From Microbacterium sp. Gd 4-13 (GTDB lineage: Bacteria; Actinomycetota; Actinomycetes; Actinomycetales; Microbacteriaceae), in the NCBI RefSeq assembly GCF_003095395.1, contig NZ_QEIJ01000002.1, positions 248,001-312,000 of the forward strand: a stretch of 64,000 nucleotides of DNA, given 5' to 3'. Shown here piece after piece: positions 45,704 through 53,132 of the stretch; the first letter of the stretch is position 1, and each line of letters begins with the position of its first letter. A program made the translations under genes and the position numbers. The notes under the pieces were generated by a model. That model was not told where the DNA came from and made no database searches. It was given only the letters and a program-made list of their open reading frames with translations.

Positions 45704-47083
45704 TCAGCCGTGGAAGAGGCCGGTCGGGTCGTCCTGGGCGTCGAGCCAGGCCGAGCGGCGGGCGAAGAGGTCGGGCACGAGCGAGCGCACGCGGTCGATG
45801 ATCTCGCCCAGGTCGGCGTGCACGAGTCGGCCGTCGCGTACGACGACGTCGCCCGCGACCATGGTCAGGTCGACGTCCGATCCGCGTACGGCGTGCACGA
45901 GGTTGTGGTGCACGTTCGCGTATCCGCCCGACGGCAGCAGCGGCGTCATCCGCGGGGTGTCGGTGCGGACGGCGACGAGATCGGCCTGGAAGCCGGGCGC
46001 GATCGCTCCGATGTCGCTGCCGCGGCCGATGGCCGCCGCGCCGCCGCGGGTCGCCATCTGCAGCACCTGCCAGGAGTCCATGGCCGCCGCATCCATCGTG
46101 CGGAGCTTGCCGAGGAGGGAGGCGACCTTCATCTCCTCGAACATGTCGAGGTTGTTGTTCTCCTTCTCGCCGTCGGTGCCCAGGCCCACGTTCACGCCCG
46201 CCGCGAGCATCTCGGCGATCGGCGCCATGCCGCTGGCGAGCTTCATGTTCGACACGGGGTTGTGCGAGACGCCGACCCCGCGCGCGGCGATGAGTTCGAC
46301 CTCGGCCTGGTCGAGCCACACCGCGTGGGCGATCATCGCGCGCGGGGTGTCGAAGAAGCCGAGCTTCTCGAGCGCGAACATCGGCCGCACGCCGTAGCGC
46401 GAGACGAAGTCGGCGACCTCGATCTCGGCCTCGCTGCAGTGCGTGTAGATGCCCGTGTCGTACGCCTTCGCGAGGTCCACGGCCCGGCGCTGCCCGGCTT
46501 CGTCGGCGTAGAACGGGTGCTCGAGGCCGACCCACGGCATGATGCGGCCGTTCGCCGCGCCGGCCCACTGCGTCAGCATCCGCTCGTTGTCGTCGAGGGT
46601 GTCGAAGTAGTCGAAGTCGGGGTGCTCGCCGACGTAGTTGACCGTGACCAGGCGGTTGCCGAGGGCGGATGCCGCGCGCGCGGCGCCGTCCATGTAGCGC
46701 CACATGTCGACCACCGTGGTGGTGCCCGACAGGAGCCCCTCCGCGTAGCAGAGCCAGGCGGCGGCCTCCGCCTCGTCGGGGCGGAGCACCCGGTGCATCG
46801 GGTCGATGTGCAGGCGCAGCCACTCCCACACCGGCAGATGCTCGGCGGTGCCGCGCAGCATGCCCGAGTGGTGGTGGGCGTTCACCAGGCCCGGCATGAG
46901 CACCCGGTCGGGCAGGTCGATCCGGGCGGCGCCGGGGTAGGCGGCCTCGAGGTCTGCCCGCGGACCGACGGCGACGATCGCGTCGCCCTGCACGGCGACG
47001 GCGGCGCCCTCGAGCACCGAGCGCTCGTCGTCCATCGTCAGCACGACGTCGGGGGTCAGCAGGATCGTGGGGGTGATGCTCAT
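45704..47083 (-). CDS. Amidohydrolase of the AtzB/TrzN/SsnA group
   Basis: Metal-dependent hydrolase of 459 residues in the cytosine deaminase/chlorohydrolase branch. Metal motif LVNAHHHSGMLRGTAE, THCSEAEIEVADF, IAHAVWLDQAEVEL, GVSHNPVSNMKLASG and the final acidic residue in GLGTDGEKENNNLDMFEEM. The family deaminates or dechlorinates N-heterocycles such as triazines, guanine or 8-oxoguanine. AGGAAG precedes the ATG. It lies between the ALDH operon and an orphan binding protein, on the same strand. Confidence 0.85.
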   Translation of the reverse strand: MSITPTILLTPDVVLTMDDERSVLEGAAVAVQGDAIVAVGPRADLEAAYPGAARIDLPDRVLMPGLVNAHHHSGMLRGTAEHLPVWEWLRLHIDPMHRVLRPDEAEAAAWLCYAEGLLSGTTTVVDMWRYMDGAARAASALGNRLVTVNYVGEHPDFDYFDTLDDNERMLTQWAGAANGRIMPWVGLEHPFYADEAGQRRAVDLAKAYDTGIYTHCSEAEIEVADFVSRYGVRPMFALEKLGFFDTPRAMIAHAVWLDQAEVELIAARGVGVSHNPVSNMKLASGMAPIAEMLAAGVNVGLGTDGEKENNNLDMFEEMKVASLLGKLRTMDAAAMDSWQVLQMATRGGAAAIGRGSDIGAIAPGFQADLVAVRTDTPRMTPLLPSGGYANVHHNLVHAVRGSDVDLTMVAGDVVVRDGRLVHADLGEIIDRVRSLVPDLFARRSAWLDAQDDPTGLFHG

Positions 47084-47153
47084 GGAGGTGCTTCCTGGGT
47101 GGGGTGCGGGATGCGGCGGAGGCCGGGCCGGGATGCGCTCCCGGCCCGGCGGC

Positions 47154-48224
47154 TCAGCGCGGGGAGGCGACGAGGTCGGGGTTCTCGGCGTAGACCTCGT
47201 CGAGCAGGGTGAGGTCGAACAGGTCGGCCGTGGTGAGCGCGTAGCCCGACGTGGCCAGGCTCGCCAGCGTCTGCTCCTGCAGGTCGGCCGAGATGGTGAA
47301 CAGGCCATTCTCGACCGTCTCGTCCGAGACGACGAGCAGCTCCGCCTGGGCGGTCGCGCTGGCCGTCGAGCTCTCGAGATCGAGCCCGAGGTCGGTGCCG
47401 TACTCGTCGACGGCGAGCTGGGCTCCGACGCCGGGGTCGGCCACGGCGTCGTTCCAGCCGCGGATCTCGGCCGTGAGGAAGGCTTTGAGGGCATCGCGGT
47501 CGGAGGCGATGGTGTCGTCGGTGACGGTGATGACGTGTCCGACGAACGGCAGGCCGTTGTCGGCGAAGAGCAGGTCGGTGACCTCGATCCCCTGCAGCTC
47601 GATCGCAACGGACTGGCTCGTGACGAACGCGATGAGCCCGTCGACTTCGCCGGTGGTCAGCGGTGCGGGGTCGTACTGCACGGGCACGATGTCGACCTCG
47701 GAGGTGTCGATGCCGTTCGCGGCGAGGAACGCGTCGAAGACGGCCCGGTTGGAGTCCTGCACGCCGATCTTCTTGCCGATCATGTCTTGCGGCGTCGTGA
47801 TGTCGGCGCCGTCGGCGAGGGAGGCGATCGTGAAGGGGTTCTTCTGGAACGTCGCGCCGATGATCTTCAGCGGTGCCGCTTCGTTCGCGACGGCGGCGCC
47901 CACCGAGAGGGCGTCGGTCAGCGACAGATCGGCGGTGCCCGAGAGCAGTTCGGGCACACCGCTCGAAGGACCGGGTACGAGTTGCACCGAGGCGAGCCCC
48001 GCGTCGGCGTAGTAGCCCTCCGCGTCGGCGATGAGCTCGCCCGACCACTCCTCGTTCAGGATCCAGCTGAGCTGCACGGTCAGGTCGCCGAGGCCCGCGC
48101 TGTCGGCGGAGCTCTCCGACGGGGCGGATGCTGCGCCGCCGGCGCAGGCGGACAGCAGCAGGGCGCCGACGGCCACGGCTGCTCCGGCGGCGAATCGGCG
48201 AAGCAGGGGACGGGTCGAGGTCAT
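47154..48224 (-). CDS. Orphan NMT1-type ABC substrate-binding lipoprotein
   Basis: Binding protein of 356 residues, a close paralogue of the one at 33356: LTVQLSWILNEEWSGELIAD matches LQLSWIFNEEFAGEYIAD, and VPGPSSGVPELLSGTADLSL, IGKKIGVQDSN and VPVQYDPAPL are shared. The lipobox is LLLSACAGG. No permease or ATPase lies near it, so it probably works with the transporter at 34457-37024 and widens its substrate range. It is followed by the AtzB-like amidohydrolase. Confidence 0.85.
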   Translation of the reverse strand: MTSTRPLLRRFAAGAAVAVGALLLSACAGGAASAPSESSADSAGLGDLTVQLSWILNEEWSGELIADAEGYYADAGLASVQLVPGPSSGVPELLSGTADLSLTDALSVGAAVANEAAPLKIIGATFQKNPFTIASLADGADITTPQDMIGKKIGVQDSNRAVFDAFLAANGIDTSEVDIVPVQYDPAPLTTGEVDGLIAFVTSQSVAIELQGIEVTDLLFADNGLPFVGHVITVTDDTIASDRDALKAFLTAEIRGWNDAVADPGVGAQLAVDEYGTDLGLDLESSTASATAQAELLVVSDETVENGLFTISADLQEQTLASLATSGYALTTADLFDLTLLDEVYAENPDLVASPR

Positions 48225-48325
48225 GGCTCTCTCGCTCTCCTCGCGGCGCCCGGCAGGCGGGCGCGGCGGAACGGTGTCATCGCTGCGGGTGAAGCGACGA
48301 GGACCCGGGGAAGGCGGCCCTGCTC

Positions 48326-48344
48326 CGATAGTAAATACCTATCG
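48326..48344. promoter_or_regulatory. 19-bp operator-like dyad upstream of the orphan binding protein
   Basis: CGATAGTAAATACCTATCG has perfect 6-bp arms CGATAG/CTATCG around 7 AT-rich bases. It lies in an unusually AT-rich patch together with a possible minus-strand promoter (TTGCAA near 48346-48351 and TACTAT near 48325-48330). It is 100 bp before the binding-protein start. The neighbouring XRE-cupin protein is the natural candidate to bind it. Confidence 0.55.
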
Positions 48345-48365
48345 TTGATTGCAAATAGCGATCAC

Positions 48366-48381
48366 GTTACGTGTTCGTTTC
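48366..48381 (-). promoter_or_regulatory. Possible GlnR-like half-site pair
   Basis: On the minus strand GAAAC (48381-48377), six bases, GTAAC (48370-48366): both GlnR box elements with the right 6-bp spacing, but in b-then-a order. It lies upstream of the orphan binding protein. Weaker than the sites at 26492 and 33228. Confidence 0.35.
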
Positions 48382-48395
48382 GCGATGCGGGGATC

Positions 48396-49007
48396 TCAGT
48401 GACCGCCGGCGTAGACCAGCAGGATGCGCACGGGGTCGTCGCCGACGACCGACCAGCGGTTGCGCAGGGCCCCCGGGTGGGCGATCGCGTCGCCCGCACC
48501 GAGCTCCCATTCGCCGCGCCCCTCGATCGAGACGGTGATGCGTCCGGCGACGACGTAGACGGTGAGGTCTCCGTCCGACTCGAACCAGTCGCCCATGTAC
48601 TGGCCCGGTTCGATCCGGTACTCCTGCACGGTCGCGGCGCGGGCGCCGGCCGAGGAGATGACGCGATGGACCCCCGTGTGGGCGACGTCGGCGATCGGCG
48701 CCCAGGTGCCCGCATCCGCCCTCGAGAGGTGCACGACCTCGGGCTCGGGCATCGCGGGCAGGAGCGCCGACGGAGAGATGCCGAGCACCTTCGCGATCCG
48801 GTAGAGCGACGCGAGCGACGGCATGGTCTGCCCGTTCTCGATCGTGCTGAGGAACGGCTGGCTGATTTCGGCTTCGGCGGCGAGGGCGCGCATCGAGAGT
48901 TTGCGAGCCGTGCGGGCCTCGCGGATCGCACGCCCCAGCGACTGCCCGATGAGGGCGTCGTGGTCGGGGGCGACGGGCACGGGCTCCACGATAGGCGCTG
49001 TCGTCAC
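48396..49007 (-). CDS. XRE-cupin transcriptional regulator
   Basis: Regulator of 203 residues, same design as the one at 38114. The helix-turn-helix is REARTARKLSMRALAAEAEI, then QPFLSTIENGQTMPSLASLY; the C-terminal cupin contains YRIEPGQYMGDWFESDGDLT and GRGEWELGAGDAIAHPGAL. The GTG at 49007 overlaps the xanthine dehydrogenase stop as GTGA, so it is co-translated with the XDH genes. It probably controls this cluster in response to a purine or related catabolite. Confidence 0.87.
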   Translation of the reverse strand: MTTAPIVEPVPVAPDHDALIGQSLGRAIREARTARKLSMRALAAEAEISQPFLSTIENGQTMPSLASLYRIAKVLGISPSALLPAMPEPEVVHLSRADAGTWAPIADVAHTGVHRVISSAGARAATVQEYRIEPGQYMGDWFESDGDLTVYVVAGRITVSIEGRGEWELGAGDAIAHPGALRNRWSVVGDDPVRILLVYAGGH

Positions 49008-51850
49008 GCGGTGCCCTGCGCCAGCCGCCACACGCGGTCGCGCGAGAAGGGCTGCTCGTAGCCGCGCGTGCCGAGCGCGCGGGCGATCGCGTTGCCGACG
49101 GCGGGGGCGACGGGGTTGTAGGGCGACTCGCTCATCGACTTCGCCCCGAACGGTCCGATCGCGTCGTCGGTGTCGGCGAAGTACACCTCGGTGTCGGGGA
49201 TGTCGGCGAACTGCGGCACCCGGTAGGTGCGGAACACCGGGTTCTCGACACGCCCGTCGGGCTGGATGTAGACCTCTTCGTAGAGCGCGCTGCCGTAGCC
49301 CTGCGCGACGCCGCCCTCGATCTGGCCGCGGCACTGCGCCGGGTTCATGACGAACCCCGCGTCGGCGGCGTGCACCGACTGCAGCACCTTCACCGTGCCG
49401 GTCTCCACGTCGACCGCCACCCGCACCGCGTGCACGTTGAACGCGAGCGAGCGCACGTTGCCGTGCTCGCTCCCCTCGGCGCGCAATCCTTCGTCGGTGC
49501 TCTCGCCCGCAGCATCCACGATCTCGTCGAACGGAACGAGTCGCTCTCCGACCCGCACCCCGCCGGCTTCGAGCCGCGCCTCCTCCTCTTGCGTCGAAAC
49601 CGCACGCTCTCGCGGCGTGGGGGAGGCGATCTCCCGCGCGACCTGCAGCAGGCGGTCGCGCAGCGACAGGCACGCGGCGTGGAGGGCCTTGCCGGCGACC
49701 GTGATGCCGGCCGAGGCGAACGCGCCGGTGTCGTGCGAGACGAGGTCGGTGTCGGCGGTGCGCAGGTCGAGGCGGTCGAACGAGGCCGACAGATCGGATG
49801 CGGCGATCTGCCGCAGCACGGTCGTGGTGCCGTTGCCGAACTCGGCCGTGCCCGCCCGCAGCGCGAACGTGCCGTCGCGGCGGAGCGTGACCGAGGTGTG
49901 GGAGATGTGTCCGCGGGGGGCCATGGTCGCGATCATCGCGATCGCCATGCCCTCGCCGACCCGCCAGTTCTCGCCCGCGGGGGCTGCCACGCCGTTGCCG
50001 CGCTCCATCGCCGCCTGCGCGAGGTCGAGGCACTGGTCGAGGCCGTAGCTGCCCCAGACGAGGTCTTCCTCGTGGGGCACGTGGTCGGGGTGGAGCCGGT
50101 CGCCCTCGCGCACCGCATTGATGCGGCGCAGCTCGAACGGGTCGATGCCCAGGCGCTCGGCGAGCATGTCCATCGCCGACTCCACGCCGAGCATGACCTG
50201 GCCGAGTCCGTACCCGCGGAAGGCCCCCGACGGCACGTTGTTCGTGTAGACCGCCTCCGCGTCGATGCGCCGCACGGGGCAGCGGTACACCGTGGTCGAC
50301 TCGGCGACGCCGTGGAACATGACGCCGATGGCGTGGTTGCCGTACGCACCGGTGTCACTCAGCACGTCGACCCGCATCGCGGTGAGCACCCCCTCGGCCG
50401 TGGCTCCGAGGGTCACCGAGACGCGCATCGGGTGCCGCACCGAGGTGCGCTGGAACTCGTCGGTGCGCGAGAGCTCGTACGCGACGGGGCGGCCCGTGCG
50501 CAGCACCGCGAGGGCGACGAGGTCTTCGGCGAAGATCTCCTGCTTCCCCCCGAACCCGCCGCCGACCCGGGCGGTCAGCACCCGCACGCGCGACGGGTCG
50601 AGGTCGAAGATGCGGGCGAGTTCGTCGCGCGTGAGGAACGGCACCTGCGTGCTCGCGCGGATCACCAGCCGCCCCTCGTCGTCGAGCCAGCCGATCGCGC
50701 CGTGCGTCTCGAGCTGCGCGTGCGAGACGCGGGCGTTGCGCCAGGTTCCGCTGACGGTGACGGCGCTCGCCGCGAGCGCGGCCCGCGTGTCGCCGTGCTC
50801 CTCGTGGAACGCCGCGACCACGTTGCGGCCGGCCTCGGCGACGCGGTCGTCGGGGGTGCGGTCGGGATGCAGCAGCGGCGCGCCGGGGCTCCGCGCCTCC
50901 TCCGGCTCGAAGACGGCGGGCAGCGCGTCGTAGGTCACGGCGATCGCGCGGCACGCGGCCTCCGCGGCGGCGGAGGTCTCGGCGACGACGGCCGCAACGC
51001 GCTGTCCGATGAAGCGCACCGTGTCGTCCAGCATCCGTGTGTCGTCGGGGTCGTCGGTGCGGTGCTCGTGACGCCCCGTGGAGTAGCGCGTCGACGGGAC
51101 GTCTTCGTGCGTGAAGACGGCGACGACGCCCGGGATGCTGCGGGCGGCCGTCGTGTCGATCGCGACGATCCGCGCGTGCGCGTGCGGCGAGCCCAGCACG
51201 CGCAGGAACAGGGCGCCCGGCACCGGTTCGTCGAAGGTGTACGGCTCGAGCCCCTGCACGATGCCGCGCGCCGCGGGCGGCACGGGTGACGCGCCGACGC
51301 CCTGGGGCTCGCTCGCGTCGTCTCTCGCCTGAGAGTCCACGACACCCGGAGCCGCGCCCTCGAGCGTCCGGGTGTTGTGGTCTTTCGACGTCAGGCCCGC
51401 GCCGGTCTCGCGCACCGGACCCAGAACGGATGCTTCGATCGCCTCGCGGATCGGACGATAGCCCGTGCAGCGGCAGAGGCTGCCCTTCATGTGACGGTGC
51501 AGGTCGGGCAGGTCGTCGGGGGAGAGGGTCGACGCCGTGACCGACATGCCGGCCGTGCAGAACCCGCACTGGAACCCGAAGCCGGTCGCGATCGCCTCCT
51601 GCACGGGGTGCAGGTCGTCGCCGGGAGCGAGGCCCGTGGCCGTGGTGACGGCGGCACCCTCGACCCGCATGGCGGGGATGATGCACGAGTGCACGGGCGC
51701 GCCGTCGAGGATCACCGCGCACGCGCCGCAGTCGCCCGCGTCGCACCCCTTCTTGACCTCGGTGTGGCCGTGCTCGCGCAGCAGGGTGCGCAGCGACTGG
51801 CCCGGACGGGGCTCCGCGTCGACGCCTGCGCCGTTGACCTCGAACCTCAT
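49004..51850 (-). CDS. Xanthine dehydrogenase, fused 2Fe-2S and molybdopterin subunits
   Basis: Molybdenum hydroxylase of 948 residues. Residues 1-150 carry two 2Fe-2S clusters: C36, C41, C44, C56 and C95, C98, C126, C128 (CGFCTAG, LCRCTGYRP). Residues about 190-948 are the Mo subunit, with RVGGGFGGKQEIFAEDLVAL and the catalytic glutamate region AKSMSESPYNPVAPAVGNAI. In most bacteria these parts are separate or the iron-sulfur part joins the FAD part; here it joins the Mo part. The linker, residues 156-173, is encoded by a palindromic repeat. The ATG at 51850 overlaps the FAD subunit stop. XdhC and a MocA-like enzyme at 58-60 kb support a xanthine-type enzyme. Confidence 0.88.
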   Translation of the reverse strand: MRFEVNGAGVDAEPRPGQSLRTLLREHGHTEVKKGCDAGDCGACAVILDGAPVHSCIIPAMRVEGAAVTTATGLAPGDDLHPVQEAIATGFGFQCGFCTAGMSVTASTLSPDDLPDLHRHMKGSLCRCTGYRPIREAIEASVLGPVRETGAGLTSKDHNTRTLEGAAPGVVDSQARDDASEPQGVGASPVPPAARGIVQGLEPYTFDEPVPGALFLRVLGSPHAHARIVAIDTTAARSIPGVVAVFTHEDVPSTRYSTGRHEHRTDDPDDTRMLDDTVRFIGQRVAAVVAETSAAAEAACRAIAVTYDALPAVFEPEEARSPGAPLLHPDRTPDDRVAEAGRNVVAAFHEEHGDTRAALAASAVTVSGTWRNARVSHAQLETHGAIGWLDDEGRLVIRASTQVPFLTRDELARIFDLDPSRVRVLTARVGGGFGGKQEIFAEDLVALAVLRTGRPVAYELSRTDEFQRTSVRHPMRVSVTLGATAEGVLTAMRVDVLSDTGAYGNHAIGVMFHGVAESTTVYRCPVRRIDAEAVYTNNVPSGAFRGYGLGQVMLGVESAMDMLAERLGIDPFELRRINAVREGDRLHPDHVPHEEDLVWGSYGLDQCLDLAQAAMERGNGVAAPAGENWRVGEGMAIAMIATMAPRGHISHTSVTLRRDGTFALRAGTAEFGNGTTTVLRQIAASDLSASFDRLDLRTADTDLVSHDTGAFASAGITVAGKALHAACLSLRDRLLQVAREIASPTPRERAVSTQEEEARLEAGGVRVGERLVPFDEIVDAAGESTDEGLRAEGSEHGNVRSLAFNVHAVRVAVDVETGTVKVLQSVHAADAGFVMNPAQCRGQIEGGVAQGYGSALYEEVYIQPDGRVENPVFRTYRVPQFADIPDTEVYFADTDDAIGPFGAKSMSESPYNPVAPAVGNAIARALGTRGYEQPFSRDRVWRLAQGTA
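51332..51385 (-). repeat. 54-bp hairpin element translated as the XDH linker
   Basis: Arms AGAGTCCACGACACCCGGA (51332-51350) and TCCGGGTGTTGTGGTCTTT (51367-51385), 16 of 19 pairs, loop 16 nt. Read on the minus strand it encodes KDHNTRTL, then EGAAPGVVDS, which matches the peptide from the copy at 29012 at 11 of 18 positions, in the same orientation and codon phase. Confidence 0.85.
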
Positions 51851-52668
51851 GCGTCCTCCTCCAGCGCCGCGCGGATGCGCTCGGCCAGCACGATGCTGAC
51901 GCCCCGGCGCCAGTCGGCCGAACCGAGCGGGTCGGCGTAGTAGCGCGATGCCGCACCCACCGCGGCGGCGAGGGTCGCAGCATCCGGGAGCCCCTCGAAC
52001 CGCAGCACGGTCGGCGCCTCGGTCGCCGCGGTGATCCCGAAGACGCACGCGCCGTCGGGATCGATGCGGCCGGTGACGACCGCGCCCGAGCGGCCGAGCT
52101 CGGCGAGCGCGATCTTCTGCAGCAGCATGCGCGAGCGGAGGGAATGCGCGGGGATCTCGATCGCCCGCAGCACCTCGCCGCGCGCGAGGGCGTTCTCGGC
52201 GTTCCCGGTCACCAGTTCGGCCACGGGCAGGCGGCGCTCGCCGCCGTCGGGCGTCCACACCACGGCGGTCGCGTCGAGACCGGCGGCGAAGGAGGTCATC
52301 GAGCCGGCCGCGAACGACTGGCAGACGTTGCCGCCGACGGTCGCGGTGTTCCAGATCTTGAAGCTCGCCAGCAGGGCGTTCGCCGCATCCGGCACCCGGG
52401 CGATGGCGGTCCAGTCGGCCGGCGCCTCTGCGCTGCGCGACCACGCGACGAAGCGGGCGATCGTGCAGGTGGCGGCGATCCGGAGGCCCTCGGGGGTGAT
52501 CTCGAGATCGGGCCAGGGCATCGTGGTGAGGTCGACGAAGCCCGTGGTCCCGGGCTGCGGCTCGCTCATGAGCCAGGTGCCCCCGCCGAGGAACACCTCG
52601 CCGGGCGCGAGGACGAGCTCGTCGCGCGTGCGAGCGCGGCGGAAGCTCGTCACGGTGTTGATGTCCAT
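51847..52668 (-). CDS. Xanthine dehydrogenase FAD-binding subunit
   Basis: FAD subunit of 273 residues of the CoxM/XdhB type. FAD loops are LAPGEVFLGGGTWLMSEPQP and IWNTATVGGNVCQSFAAGSM; the C-terminal part has ASRYYADPLGSADWRRGVSI. It is the first gene of the XDH operon and is coupled to the large subunit by ATGA. A 19-bp dyad shared with the allantoin genes lies 55 bp upstream of its start. Confidence 0.9.
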   Translation of the reverse strand: MDINTVTSFRRARTRDELVLAPGEVFLGGGTWLMSEPQPGTTGFVDLTTMPWPDLEITPEGLRIAATCTIARFVAWSRSAEAPADWTAIARVPDAANALLASFKIWNTATVGGNVCQSFAAGSMTSFAAGLDATAVVWTPDGGERRLPVAELVTGNAENALARGEVLRAIEIPAHSLRSRMLLQKIALAELGRSGAVVTGRIDPDGACVFGITAATEAPTVLRFEGLPDAATLAAAVGAASRYYADPLGSADWRRGVSIVLAERIRAALEEDA

Positions 52669-52722
52669 GCCGCGCCCTTCTCCTGTGCGGTGCGGTCAGT
52701 CAACCACTCGCGGATTACTCCA

Positions 52723-52741
52723 ATGTTTCCTGGGTCAACAT
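52723..52741. promoter_or_regulatory. 19-bp dyad operator upstream of the XDH operon
   Basis: On the minus strand ATGTTGACCCAGGAAACAT; it equals the dyad at 26480-26498 at 15 of 19 positions, with identical outer ATGTTG and AACAT. It lies 55 bp before the FAD subunit start, next to a TTGACC that could be a -35. This ties urate formation to urate use. Confidence 0.65.
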
Positions 52742-53132
52742 CGGCGGGTGCTTCGGAGGTTCGGACGCGGATGCTGCGGGTCGGGGCGGGCTGCGCGGTG
52801 CGATGGTCCGTGCCGCATGCCCCGAGTCGTCGGCCTGCGGCCGTCGGCTCCCCGCCCGTCCCGGTGCCGGCGACTCGATCCACCGCACCGCTTCGCCGTC
52901 CGGGCGGGGGCGGTCCCTGAGCTCCCCGCCCGTCCCGGTGCCGGCGACTCGATCCACCGCACCGCTTCGCCGTCCGGGCGGGGCGGTCCCTGAGCTCGTC
53001 GAAGGGTCCGTGGGGTGCTCCGGGGTCGGCATCCTCTCCTCCCCAGGGGAAGATTCGACGGGTTATCCACAGCGCGTGTTTTGGCGCCTGATCAGGGGAT
53101 GGAATGTCGCACCCCCTCGTCAGAATGGAGGC
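52742..53132. repeat. Gene-free region with 74-bp tandem duplication and REP fragment
   Basis: This is most of the longest gene-free stretch (52669-53132, 464 bp). It holds a direct repeat, 52847-52920 (74 bp) and 52921-52993 (73 bp, one G fewer), each with CCCCGCCCG and CGGGCGGGG inverted ends and each ending in GGTCCCTGA. A partial REP (CTGAGCTCGTCGAAGGG, about 52990-53006) follows. Open frames across it read repeat-type peptides such as VPELVEG and are not convincing genes. The last 80 bp before 53133 should hold the promoter of the HNH gene. Confidence 0.75.

Noticed and set aside
52803..53132. N-terminal extension of the DUF222/HNH gene by 110 codons
   Set aside because: The extension only translates the tandem duplication and REP fragment; the family start fits the ATG at 53133.
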